46,000 nt of DNA from Methanobacterium formicicum. GTDB lineage: Archaea; Methanobacteriota; Methanobacteria; Methanobacteriales; Methanobacteriaceae. The notes under the pieces are model-generated. The model saw only the letters and a list, made by a program, of their open reading frames with translations. It did not search any database and had not been told where the DNA came from. Where the stretch lies: positions 50,001-96,000 of the forward strand of contig NZ_JARVXG010000056.1 of NCBI RefSeq assembly GCF_029848115.1. The letters run 5' to 3'. The position numbers were made by a program, and so were the translations under genes. How positions within the stretch are numbered: the stretch's first letter is position 1; every line of letters starts with the position of its first letter. Shown here one piece after another: positions 34,705 through 43,164 of the stretch.

Positions 34705-34989
34705 ATGAAGAAAGTGTTTTTATGGTGGTTAATTGCAGGAAATAAAGGCGGGGAGAACCGTGGCCGAATAATAGTTGAACTGAATAAAAGGCCCTACAAT
34801 GCTAATAAACTCGCTGAAAAGCTTTCCCTGGATTATAAAACCATCAGACACCATATAGATATTTTAGAGGAAAACAACTTAGTTGAATCCACTGGGGAAA
34901 AGTATGGTGCCTTGTATTTCCTTTCAGATGAGATGGAAAAAAATTATAACTTATTCCTATCGATTTGGGAAGAATTTAAGGAAGAATAA
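34705..34989 (+). CDS. Small winged-helix (ArsR-like) regulator
   Basis: The 94-residue DNA-binding protein has a helix-turn-helix: [42 protein letters not shown] and a wing [12 protein letters not shown]. This is the minimal archaeal ArsR-like form with no cysteine ligands. The start is ATG 34705 with GGGAGT 6 nt upstream; an earlier ATG at 34693 precedes that site. It is followed after 38 nt by a small membrane protein, a pairing that suggests the membrane protein is its target or sensor. Confidence 0.88.
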   Translation: MKKVFLWWLIAGNKGGENRGRIIVELNKRPYNANKLAEKLSLDYKTIRHHIDILEENNLVESTGEKYGALYFLSDEMEKNYNLFLSIWEEFKEE

Positions 34990-35027
34990 GCCATAATAAA
35001 CGAAATTAAAAGGATAAGGTGTAAAAG

Positions 35028-35360
35028 ATGTTAATGGAAATTAATTTGTATGGTATTTTAAATTTAATACCCACTCTACTTGCTTTGGTCAAAGCATCGG
35101 CTTTGATAACCAGTGTTGCCAATATTATCCTTTTAATTGGAATGCTCTATGTTTATGTGGAGCGATACCTTAAGGTGAAGTCCAAATTCACCACTACCCT
35201 GGTGTTATTTGCCTCACTCTTCCTGGTTCAAAACATCTTATTCTCAGTCTATTTCGTATTCAATCCTCCGGCAACCATCATCAATGCTCTGTTACCTTTA
35301 ATATTTTTAGGACTGGAATTCACGGCCCTGGCACTACTTTTAATGATTACCAGGGAATAA
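35028..35360 (+). CDS. Small integral membrane protein, function unknown
   Basis: The 110-residue protein has about three or four hydrophobic helices (8-25, 26-45, 55-78, 85-106) separated by short charged loops such as VERYLKVKSK. There is no recognisable motif. AAGGTG precedes the ATG. It probably forms an operon with the winged-helix regulator before it. The following 280 bp hold no gene. Confidence 0.78.
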   Translation: MLMEINLYGILNLIPTLLALVKASALITSVANIILLIGMLYVYVERYLKVKSKFTTTLVLFASLFLVQNILFSVYFVFNPPATIINALLPLIFLGLEFTALALLLMITRE

Positions 35361-35640
35361 TATTATTTCTTATTCCAGATATCCAACTATTAAAACCTAT
35401 TTTTTCTGGGAGTCTGTGTTCTGATTTTTTTATCATTGGAAAATTTAGGGATGCCTTAATTCGGATCGAATTTGGAGGGAAAAAAGAATAAATGCTGAGT
35501 AAATTTTGGAATAACTTCTTTTAAGTGTTTAAACTAAAATTAAGTAAAGGTAAGAACTTAAAAAAATTCAAAGATTCCCAGTAGAAGGGGTATGGTTTGG
35601 ACCACCTTTGAGTTAAAAATAAAAAAAAGGAGATTAAGAA

Positions 35641-36534
35641 ATGGTAGATGTAAAAGAAATTAAATCTATTAAACTGACACCCTTCACCCGGATGTCAGCT
35701 TCAATATATGGAATTTTAGGTTTTATTGGTGCAGTGGTAATGTTAATTGCCCTGATCATTGTACAGGCTACAGGATTAATCCCCCAAATAGGGCAGTTTA
35801 ATCTAGTGACTGGATTGGGGATACCTTTAATTGTTCTCCTGCCTATCGGGGCATTTTTCAGTACTATAGTGGTGAGCTTTTTCTCAGTACTGCTTTACAA
35901 CCTGTTAGTGCCTAAATTAGGTGGAGTTAAGTTGGAATTAGATGGTAATGAAGTGGAAAAAATTCCAGTGATTTCATTTTCCCTGATCCAGTCTGCCATT
36001 GGGGCCATATGGGCCTTTATAGTGGGATTGGTATTAGCAGCGGTGATTTCGCCTCTTTTATCCTTTATCAGTGCGTTCAGCACCATGCCGGCAGCAGCCA
36101 ACATAACCGCCAACATAACCAATGTTTCGGGTGCAACTTTACCTAGTGGGGCAGAAGTTGGAGCTGCAGGGATAATAGTGGCCCTGGTTTTAATAATCGG
36201 CCTCCCCATACTGATGTTTGTATTCGGATTCATCTGGAACGCTTTATTCGCACTGTTCTACAACTACATAGTCACCAGAGTGGCTAAAATCCAATTGGAC
36301 TTCGGTCAAATTACTGGAAGCCTACATGAACTTAAACACATACCTGTACTGCCAACAGCCCTGGCAATAGCCCTTGTTTTCACATTGTTAGGCCTCATAT
36401 CGGGCATATTGTCTGGAAACTATGGTGAATTTATAACCAACTTCATCACCTACTTCATAGAAACGGCGTTAATTGCCATTCTATACAACTACCTGGCACC
36501 TAAAATTGGTTCAATCAAATTAAATCTGGAATAA
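35641..36534 (+). CDS. Polytopic membrane protein with three internal repeats
   Basis: The 297-residue protein has about six to seven transmembrane helices. A block recurs three times: LLYNLLVPKLGGVKLELDG (about 83-101), LFYNYIVTRVAKIQLDFGQ (about 209-227) and ILYNYLAPKIGSIKLNLE at the end. It shows an internal triplication of a helix plus short strand. A loop rich in A, N and T (about 152-170) divides the protein. Similar proteins occur in methanogens without known function. AAAAGGAG precedes the ATG. A terminator overlaps its stop codon, so it is transcribed alone. Confidence 0.8.
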   Translation: MVDVKEIKSIKLTPFTRMSASIYGILGFIGAVVMLIALIIVQATGLIPQIGQFNLVTGLGIPLIVLLPIGAFFSTIVVSFFSVLLYNLLVPKLGGVKLELDGNEVEKIPVISFSLIQSAIGAIWAFIVGLVLAAVISPLLSFISAFSTMPAAANITANITNVSGATLPSGAEVGAAGIIVALVLIIGLPILMFVFGFIWNALFALFYNYIVTRVAKIQLDFGQITGSLHELKHIPVLPTALAIALVFTLLGLISGILSGNYGEFITNFITYFIETALIAILYNYLAPKIGSIKLNLE

Positions 36535-36551
36535 ATCCAGATTTTTTTTTA
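36523..36551 (+). terminator. Terminator overlapping the stop of the triple-repeat membrane gene
   Basis: AATCTGGA-ATAAA-TCCAGATT is a perfect 8-bp stem followed at once by nine T. The left arm lies in the last codons of the gene. Confidence 0.8.
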
Positions 36552-36626
36552 TTTTTCTAAAGTATAAATTTCCGAGGGTGTGGATGAAGACACAAAAAAG
36601 GGGAATGAATTAAGGGGTGGAAAAGA

Positions 36627-37133
36627 ATGGAAAAAGAAGGAAAAATGAAGGATCAGTTGCCACAGAAAAATTTACTGGTTTTATATTCATATCATCATCA
36701 AAATACACTGAAAATAGCTAAAGTTTTTTCTAAAGTTCTTAATGCACCGATAAAAGAACCAAATAAAATAGATCCGGACACACTTACAGAGTATAATCTG
36801 GTTGGTTTCGGCTCCGGGATTTACAGTGCCAAACACCATGAATATCTCTTAGAACTGGTGGATAGACTCCCTCTGGTCATGGATAAGAAAGCATTTCTCT
36901 TCTCAACCAGTGGAATAACCGGGAAATCCAAGGCATACAAGGATCACGCTGCACTCCGGGAAAAATTAGAATCAAAGGGGTACGTGATCATGGATGAATT
37001 CCAGTGTAAGGGTTTTAACACCAACAGTTTTTTGAAATTGTTTGGGGGAATGAATAAGGGCCGACCCCATGCCCGGGATCTTAAAGACGCCGAGGACTTT
37101 GCGGAGAATTTAAAAAGAACACAAGAATTATAG
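36627..37133 (+). CDS. Flavodoxin-domain protein
   Basis: The 168-residue protein has a flavodoxin fold: LVLYSYHHQNTLKIAKVF (phosphate loop region), LVGFGSGIYSAKHHEYLLELV, FLFSTSGITGK and FQCKGFNTNSF. It is a clear paralogue of the one at 39760-40212, which shares the GFGSG, FSTSG and CKGF.T blocks. A loop His-His replaces the usual Thr/Gly-rich sequence, so FMN binding may be altered. It is convergent with ectC across a short gap holding a run of ten G. Confidence 0.88.
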   Translation: MEKEGKMKDQLPQKNLLVLYSYHHQNTLKIAKVFSKVLNAPIKEPNKIDPDTLTEYNLVGFGSGIYSAKHHEYLLELVDRLPLVMDKKAFLFSTSGITGKSKAYKDHAALREKLESKGYVIMDEFQCKGFNTNSFLKLFGGMNKGRPHARDLKDAEDFAENLKRTQEL

Positions 37134-37227
37134 TTATCATTCGGTAGGGGTGTTAAAGAAATGTGGTTATCATCAGGGGGTAAGTACAGATAAAATCACT
37201 TTGGGGGGGGGGCATGTTTTTGGGGCA

Positions 37228-37608
37228 TCAGTAGGAACCATCCTCGTCATGGACCTCATCCCCCACCAGTGGTGGGTTAAAAACACATAAAAGCCGCAAA
37301 TCCTTGTTGTAAGCCCGGAGATAATGCCGGTCGTTTTTATTAAGGGCGTACATTGTGCCGGGTTTGATGGGATAAACCGTGCCATCCTCAGTAGTTTCTA
37401 TCTCTCCCTCACCATCCACACAGTAAACAGCCTCTAAATGGTTTTTATACCATATCAAAGTTTCACTGTTGGCGTAGATTATGGTTTCGTTGAGTGAAAA
37501 ACCCATGTTGTCTTCTTCCCGCAGGAAACGTTTGCTAACCCAGTTACCGTTTTCAGCGAATACTTCCCGGGAACTGCCTTCCACTTCATCCCGGGTTCTG
37601 ACTATCAT
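37228..37608 (-). CDS. ectC: L-ectoine synthase
   Basis: EctC closes N-gamma-acetyl-diaminobutyrate to ectoine, a compatible solute. The 126-residue cupin matches the family through its whole length: VFAENGNWVSKR, YKNHLEAVYCVDGEGEIET, PIKPGTMYALNKNDRHYLRA and HDEDGSY at the end. Glu59, Tyr87 and His95 correspond to the iron ligands Glu57, Tyr85 and His93 described for bacterial EctC. Its first 23 nt overlap the end of ectB, indicating coupled translation. It is the last gene of ectABC; no ectD (hydroxylase) or ask gene is adjacent. Confidence 0.97.
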   Translation of the reverse strand: MIVRTRDEVEGSSREVFAENGNWVSKRFLREEDNMGFSLNETIIYANSETLIWYKNHLEAVYCVDGEGEIETTEDGTVYPIKPGTMYALNKNDRHYLRAYNKDLRLLCVFNPPLVGDEVHDEDGSY

Positions 37609-38881
37609 GGTTTAAACCCTCAAGTATGGCTTCCCTTCTTTCCATAACCACCTGTACAGAATCTTCTATAATCTGCAGTCCTTCCCGGAGAAGATCATTT
37701 TCAATGGTTAGGGGTGGTAGGAGTTTAAGCACATCATCGTTGGCTCCTGCCAGTTCAATGAGGAGGTACCGGGAAAATGCTTCTTCAGATACACTGCTAC
37801 TGAAACCCATTAAGGGAACCTTAAGTCCATATATCATTCCCCGGCCACGCACATCTGCCTGTATTTCTGGGTACTGGTCTTTTATTCCTGTTAATTTTTC
37901 TTTAATAATTTTTTCCTTGTTATAAACAGCTTTAGAAAGATTATCATTTTCCCAGTAACTTAAAAGTTCGGTAGCGGCCACGAAGGCCAGGTTGTTTCCC
38001 CGGAATGTTCCGGTGTGTTCGCCTGGTTTCCACTGGTCGAGTTCTCCCCTCATCATTACCATGGATAATGGTAAGCCCCCTCCAATTGATTTGGAAAGGG
38101 TGATAATGTCCGGGTTGATCCCGGCATTTTCAAAACTGAAGAAAGTCCCGGTCCGACCGTTTCCCACCTGGATATCATCCACAATTAGCAGTATATCAAA
38201 ATCTTTACATATCTGTTCGATTTCCCTCAGCCATTCAGCACTGGCCACATTTATACCCCCCTCCGCCTGGATGGTCTCCAGTAGTACTGCTGCTGGCAGG
38301 TCCACGCCACTACTTTGATCTTCCAGGAACTTCCGGAGGTAATGTGCGGTGTTAACATCCTCTCCCAGGTATCCGTCAAAGGGCATGAAACTCACGTTGG
38401 CCCGGTTAATGAATGCTTCGTCCCTATAGAATTCATTGGCAGTTACCGCCATGGAACCCATGGTGAGACCGTGAAAGGCATTGGTAAAGGCAATGATGTT
38501 GGATCTTCCTTTAACCATTCTAACTAATTTCAATGCTGATTCAACGGCATTGGTACCAGTTGGGCCAGTAAACTGTATTTTATACTCCATGTGTCTGGGT
38601 TGCAGGATGGTGTCGTAGAATTTTTCCAGGAATACCTTTTTAGCGGCGGTGGCCTGATCCAGGCCGTGGATAATGTAGTCCTCTTTTAAGTAGTTTATCA
38701 GGGCTTCTGAAACCAGTGGGTTGTTGTGTCCGTAGTTCAATGTCCCGGCACCTGCAAAAAAATCAATATACTTTTTGCCCTGTTCATCAAATACGGTGGC
38801 ACCCTTTGCTTTCTGGAATATGGCAGGGAAACTTCTTATATAGCTACGTACTTGTGATTCGTGTTCTTTGAATGTTTTCAT
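37586..38881 (-). CDS. ectB: L-2,4-diaminobutyrate:2-oxoglutarate aminotransferase
   Basis: EctB forms L-2,4-diaminobutyrate from aspartate semialdehyde with glutamate as donor. The 431-residue class-III aminotransferase has the PLP lysine at Lys264 (TLSKSIGGGLPLSM), Asp235-Asp236 with IQVGNGRTG for the ring nitrogen, and the EctB-like opening KTFKEHESQVRSYIRSFP. The order ectA, ectB, ectC is the usual one. GTGAT lies just before the ATG. It overlaps ectC by 23 nt and follows ectA by 44 nt. Confidence 0.97.
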   Translation of the reverse strand: MKTFKEHESQVRSYIRSFPAIFQKAKGATVFDEQGKKYIDFFAGAGTLNYGHNNPLVSEALINYLKEDYIIHGLDQATAAKKVFLEKFYDTILQPRHMEYKIQFTGPTGTNAVESALKLVRMVKGRSNIIAFTNAFHGLTMGSMAVTANEFYRDEAFINRANVSFMPFDGYLGEDVNTAHYLRKFLEDQSSGVDLPAAVLLETIQAEGGINVASAEWLREIEQICKDFDILLIVDDIQVGNGRTGTFFSFENAGINPDIITLSKSIGGGLPLSMVMMRGELDQWKPGEHTGTFRGNNLAFVAATELLSYWENDNLSKAVYNKEKIIKEKLTGIKDQYPEIQADVRGRGMIYGLKVPLMGFSSSVSEEAFSRYLLIELAGANDDVLKLLPPLTIENDLLREGLQIIEDSVQVVMERREAILEGLNHDSQNPG

Positions 38882-38925
38882 TCTATCACGACTAATCTCA
38901 AGTTATTTTCATCTAATTTCCGTTA

Positions 38926-39438
38926 TTATTTATTATTTAAGGGTCCTATTTGGAGAAGTAACTCTTCTTCATGATGGGGGTTACCAAAGAGTTCTCGGGT
39001 AAAAAATGATGTTTTCTCTAAGTTTGTATCCAGATTGGCTGCAATATTCTTAAACAAAGCCATGGAAGCATCATTGGTGGGGGTTACTGTGGTTTCAATA
39101 AATTCAATGGATTGGGTTTCTTTTCGGTGGAGGATATGTTCTATCATCTGTGTGGCCAGGCCTTGACCACGCATGGTGGGGAGCACCGCCACCTGCCATA
39201 TAAAAAGGTTGTTTTCCTGGTGTGGATTAATGTAAGCGGATATGAAACCTATTATTTTATTATTCCATTCTGCAACTGCACTGGTCTCGTCAAAATGAGT
39301 ACATATCAACAGATAACTGTATAATGAGTTGATATCTAATGGTTTACTTTTTTTTACCAGATGATAAATCTGATTTCCATCTTTTATTTGTGGGGTTCGG
39401 ATTTTTACTGGCTGATTTTCATCATTTTCTGGGCCCAT
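38926..39438 (-). CDS. ectA: L-2,4-diaminobutyrate N-gamma-acetyltransferase
   Basis: EctA acetylates diaminobutyrate in the second step of ectoine synthesis. The 170-residue GNAT protein starts with the EctA-typical IRTPQIKDGNQIYHLVK and LDINSLYSYLLICTHF, followed by FIWQVAVLPTMRGQGLATQM (acetyl-CoA loop) and VTPTNDASMALF. Among GNAT proteins this pattern, next to ectB and ectC, is specific. No ribosome site is evident at the ATG, so the message may have a short leader or start leaderless. Confidence 0.95.
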   Translation of the reverse strand: MGPENDENQPVKIRTPQIKDGNQIYHLVKKSKPLDINSLYSYLLICTHFDETSAVAEWNNKIIGFISAYINPHQENNLFIWQVAVLPTMRGQGLATQMIEHILHRKETQSIEFIETTVTPTNDASMALFKNIAANLDTNLEKTSFFTRELFGNPHHEEELLLQIGPLNNK

Positions 39439-39759
39439 AGATTAATTTTTCTTGGGCATAGCATAAAAAATGTTCGCTAAAATGTTTATTTTAAGCTGTT
39501 TTAAACTGTATTTGAATGATTAATAAATTCTTTATATTCTATATTATGTTTAATGGGTCATTTTAGAGGTGTTTTTTGATTTTTTATCATAAAAAAGAAG
39601 GTTAAAACGAAATAAAAAATAATTTAAAGAAGTTTAGGGAATACGCCCATTAATACAAAATTTCAGTATGTGGGGATGAAATTTTCTTACTTCATTTCTT
39701 ATTTGGGGGAGATAATATAGTCAGGAAGGTTAATGTTGTGATGATAATCTGATTTATAC
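39439..39759. other. AT-rich region upstream of ectA
   Basis: This 321-bp stretch separates ectA from the end of a flavodoxin gene on the same strand and should hold the ect promoter. On the minus strand TATA-like sequence (AATATAGAATATAAAG) lies near 39530-39545. No operator-like dyad and no gene could be supported. Confidence 0.4.
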
Positions 39760-40212
39760 TCAAAATTTCTTTTTTAGACTTTCTGCGAAATTTCGAGCAT
39801 TTTCAAGGTCTTTTTCATCGGGGTTTCCTTTATTTAAACCTCCTCTATGGATTATTTTGGCGAAGGCGTAGGTGTCAAATCCTTTACAGTAAAATTCCCC
39901 CAGGACGTCAAAACCCTTTTTAGATAAGTTTTTTTCTAACCATCCCATTGGTTTACCATCTCCACTGGTTGAGAATACAAAGGCCTTTTTACTATTCACA
40001 TCATCCATCTTTTCAACAAAATTTCTCAACTTTTTATGGGGTCTCAAAAAATATTTTCCTGAACCAAAGCCAATCAGATCATATTTCCCAATAACATCCA
40101 TGTTTACATCTTTCAAGTCGAACAAATCCGCTTTTAAGGTCTCTGCCATGACTTCTGCAATTTTTTTGGTGTTTCCATGGTGTATGGACTTGTAAATTAT
40201 GGCGATTTTCAT
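39760..40212 (-). CDS. Flavodoxin-family protein
   Basis: The 150-residue short-chain flavodoxin has phosphate loop IYKSIHHGNTKKIAEVM, then LIGFGSGKYFLRPHKKL, FVFSTSGDGKP and FYCKGFDTYAFAK. It is a paralogue of the protein at 36627-37133. It may serve as a low-potential electron carrier. It follows an ArsR regulator by 78 nt on the same strand and is probably controlled by it through the dyad at 40615. Confidence 0.92.
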   Translation of the reverse strand: MKIAIIYKSIHHGNTKKIAEVMAETLKADLFDLKDVNMDVIGKYDLIGFGSGKYFLRPHKKLRNFVEKMDDVNSKKAFVFSTSGDGKPMGWLEKNLSKKGFDVLGEFYCKGFDTYAFAKIIHRGGLNKGNPDEKDLENARNFAESLKKKF

Positions 40213-40290
40213 TTTTATACTACCTATAATTTCATAAATTCAAATCTACACTTTTAAAATTGCCAATTTTCGAATTGAACTAAAATAAAT

Positions 40291-40590
40291 TTAATCTTCT
40301 TTAGGGAACTTTAAAAGTTTATTAACTTCATGGATCATTTCTTCATTGACTCGGGCCACTAAATACTTCCCTTTCCTTTCGGTGGAGATAAGATCAGCAT
40401 TGGATAGCTCTTTAAGGTGGTGGGAGATAGTAGGGGCACCTATGTTAAGTGATTGGGTTATGTCACTTATGAAACACCCATATCCTGTTTTATAACTGGT
40501 TTTTTGTTTTTTAACGATTTTTAAATATAATTCCAGTCGATTCGGGTTGGAAAGGGCTTTAAAAACCTTGGCCATTTTAGCAGTGTCCAT
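40291..40590 (-). CDS. ArsR-family transcriptional regulator
   Basis: The 99-residue winged-helix repressor has the ArsR motifs KVFKALSNPNRLELYLKIV, the recognition helix GAPTISHHLKELSNADLI and the wing STERKGKYLVARV. One cysteine lies just before the recognition helix (YGCFISDITQSL), near where metal-sensing ArsR proteins have CxC, but a second is missing, so the inducer is not evident. It is the first gene of an operon with a flavodoxin. Confidence 0.92.
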   Translation of the reverse strand: MDTAKMAKVFKALSNPNRLELYLKIVKKQKTSYKTGYGCFISDITQSLNIGAPTISHHLKELSNADLISTERKGKYLVARVNEEMIHEVNKLLKFPKED

Positions 40591-40614
40591 GATATTTACT
40601 CTTCAATTTTATAA

Positions 40615-40630
40615 TTCGATAACTATCGAA
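40615..40630 (-). promoter_or_regulatory. ArsR operator candidate
   Basis: TTCGATA-AC-TATCGAA is a perfect 7-bp-arm dyad 25-40 bp upstream of the ArsR start, with an additional GATAGT half-site just beyond. The place is right for autorepression. Confidence 0.6.
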
Positions 40631-40688
40631 ATGATAGTGAATTATTGATACTGATGGTATATAAAGATTGTTAGTATGCGCCGGTCAT

Positions 40689-41843
40689 TTAGTTTTCAAA
40701 GGTCTCCACAGTTTCCTGGAGATATTTGCGTATTGCTATGTTCTGGGTGCATTTTTCCTCACACTCACCGCATTGGGTGCAAAATGATGCACTGCCCCCC
40801 TTAGCTTTTAGGAACTTGTAATTCCCCGAGGGTTTTTCCAGGTTCTGATATAGATAAACATCATTTAACAAGTTTAGATTCAGGGGAATGTCCACTCCTT
40901 CGGGACAGGGCATGCAGTAACCACAGGCAGTACAACCAACATGTGTCCTGGCCTTATAAGTCCTCCGAACTTTCTCTATCAGATCTCTCTCAGTTTCCGT
41001 CAAACTATGGATTTGTCCATCATTAGCAATTCGTAAATTCTCTTTTACATCTTCCAGGGTACTCATACCGCTTAAAACAACATTCACTTTACTTTGATCC
41101 CAGAGGAACCTCAAGGCCCATTCTGCGTGTGTTCTTTTAACCGGAGCACTGTCCCACATAGTCTGAATATCAGAGGGAATGTTTCTCACCAGGCAACCAC
41201 CACGCAGTGGTTCCATAACCACAGTTCCCAAACCTTGGGATGCAGCGTACTCCAGACCGACTCTCCCTGCCTGGAAGTCCTGGTCCATGTAGTTGTATTG
41301 TATCTGGGAAAAACTCCAGGGATAAGAGTCCACTATCTCTTTGAAGAGTTTAAGTTCATCATGGAATGAAAAACCAGCGTATCCTATCCGACCATCTTCC
41401 CGGGCCGAGTCCAGAAACTGAAAAACATCCAAACTGGTCAAAGTTTCCCAGGTTCTCTGCCCCAGGCCATGGAGGAGGTAAAAGTCAATACGGTCAGTTT
41501 GAAGCCTCCGAAGCTGTTCGTTAAGATAATGGTCCAGATCCTCCTTTTTGTTTATCAACCAGCTGGGTAATTTAGTGGATAAGTACACCTCATCACGGTT
41601 TCCATCTTTCAGTGCATTTCCCAGTAGGATCTCGCTCTGACCACCCTGGGTGGCATCGAGGCCATGATAAGGGTAAGCAGTGTCCACGTAATTCACACCC
41701 TGGTCTATGGCGTGGTGCAGCATCTCTGTTGCCAGGGGTTCATTTATCCTTTCCGGGTTTCCCTCCAGTATGGGAAGGCGCATGCATCCAAAACCAAGTA
41801 TGGAAACTTTTTTACCAGTTTTTCCAAAGTTTCTGTATAACAT
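40689..41843 (-). CDS. Aldo/keto reductase fused to a [4Fe-4S] ferredoxin domain
   Basis: The 384-residue protein has an AKR barrel (1-280: GFGCMRLPIL, catalytic-region VDTAYPYHG with Asp and Tyr, STKLPSW with Lys, YLLHGL with His). The C-terminal iron-sulfur domain has CTACGYCMPCPEGVDIP and CTQCGECEEKCTQNIAI. The fusion is a common archaeal/clostridial type and probably reduces an aldehyde or ketone using ferredoxin rather than only NADPH. The substrate is unknown. It is transcribed alone. Confidence 0.94.
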   Translation of the reverse strand: MLYRNFGKTGKKVSILGFGCMRLPILEGNPERINEPLATEMLHHAIDQGVNYVDTAYPYHGLDATQGGQSEILLGNALKDGNRDEVYLSTKLPSWLINKKEDLDHYLNEQLRRLQTDRIDFYLLHGLGQRTWETLTSLDVFQFLDSAREDGRIGYAGFSFHDELKLFKEIVDSYPWSFSQIQYNYMDQDFQAGRVGLEYAASQGLGTVVMEPLRGGCLVRNIPSDIQTMWDSAPVKRTHAEWALRFLWDQSKVNVVLSGMSTLEDVKENLRIANDGQIHSLTETERDLIEKVRRTYKARTHVGCTACGYCMPCPEGVDIPLNLNLLNDVYLYQNLEKPSGNYKFLKAKGGSASFCTQCGECEEKCTQNIAIRKYLQETVETFEN

Positions 41844-41986
41844 TTGAGATAATCCTCCAGTAAACGTTAAAATATTCGATTTATCCAGTTATTCAATCTA
41901 TTTTGAACATTTCTTTTTGTAAGTTCCATAATATTAATCAACCAGTTTCTACACGGTTACCATTCCCATCTCTGGATTAAGAGTGA

Positions 41987-43009
41987 TTAAAAATCCGAGT
42001 AAAACCTTTTAAAAATTCTACAGATGGATAGAGTAACCCATAATCGGGATGTTAACGTTCTCTTTTTATCCGGTTCTTTGTGAATTCGGGAATAGGACAC
42101 TTTCCATAACCCGTCCGCTTCCTGATGGTTAACTAACCAGTTCAATGCATTTTCAATGTCTGGATCTTCGGGGGAAAAACCCATCCGGGAAAGGGAATCC
42201 AGTGCCGTGACAAGATTGGTCCACCAGAAGGGATACTGGAATCTTAACCAGTTATCCGGATGCTGATAGGAGTTCCAGTTGTCTTTTTTAAAGAATTTTG
42301 ATTTTAAAAGCAGGGCAGCAGTCCGGGCCGCTTTGGATTTTTTGTAAGCAGGATGAACAGAAAATGCCCGGAGAACCATCCCTGTACCTGCTGCGGAGAA
42401 AGGCTGGGATTTATCCAAGGCCCGGACAGTTTCCCTATTTTCATTGGAAGTTAAATCGTAAAGTTCCTGGCGGGTGAGATGGGGAATACCAGTGATACCC
42501 GGGCTGCCAATTACCCAGCCCCCATCATTCTGTCTCATTTTGAGGAGCCATCTGAACCCTTTTTCAATACGGGGGTTATCTGCATAGCCTGCCAGGATAA
42601 GTAGGTACATCAATGCCCCGGTGTAATAGGGGGCATACTGGTTGGCCAAAATTCCCCGGATGTCTCCTTCATCAGTTTGACAGGAAAATACATACTCAGA
42701 AGCTTTCCTGATGGCGGGATGGGTGTTGTTCATCTGGTACTGTTGGATTAAAAATCTCAAAGCTTTCCAGGTTTCAATTAATGAATATTTAACGCCGGCA
42801 TGTTTAGTTTTGCCTTTGGACGGCCATGAACCGTCATCAAGCTGTTTTATTAGGAGTTTCTGGATTGGGGGTAAATTCCACAATTTAGTGATCGGATCCA
42901 CCCGTTCTTCCAGTATGTCTCTTCGGGTAAAATATATAATTGCCGGGTCATCTGATTCTAAAAGTGGTTTTAATGGGTTGTATCTAAATTTAGTCATCAG
43001 ATGGGTCAT
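41987..43009 (-). CDS. Terpene-cyclase-like helical-repeat protein
   Basis: The 340-residue protein shows alpha/alpha-toroid repeats like those of prenyltransferase and squalene-hopene cyclase families. QW-like units are LIKQLDDGSWPSKG, WLLKMRQNDGGWVIGSP and WLVNHQEADGLWKVSY, and there is the internal cycle ALDSLSRMG. The DxDD cyclase motif is absent and the chain is only about half as long as a squalene-hopene cyclase, so it may be a non-catalytic or partial relative. It has no signal peptide. TGAGG lies 7-8 nt before the ATG. No isoprenoid gene is adjacent. Confidence 0.75.
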   Translation of the reverse strand: MTHLMTKFRYNPLKPLLESDDPAIIYFTRRDILEERVDPITKLWNLPPIQKLLIKQLDDGSWPSKGKTKHAGVKYSLIETWKALRFLIQQYQMNNTHPAIRKASEYVFSCQTDEGDIRGILANQYAPYYTGALMYLLILAGYADNPRIEKGFRWLLKMRQNDGGWVIGSPGITGIPHLTRQELYDLTSNENRETVRALDKSQPFSAAGTGMVLRAFSVHPAYKKSKAARTAALLLKSKFFKKDNWNSYQHPDNWLRFQYPFWWTNLVTALDSLSRMGFSPEDPDIENALNWLVNHQEADGLWKVSYSRIHKEPDKKRTLTSRLWVTLSICRIFKRFYSDF

Positions 43010-43164
43010 AAAATAGCCTCAAATACATGCAAATAACAAATATTTATCATGCTTAGTTGGTTCTTCCTGATGCAGATATTCCTTCTTTAATTAAAATGTA
43101 ATCAGGATCTAATTATTAGCGCATGATAGTATTAAATAACAGGTTAGGGTATTAAATAAAAAAC

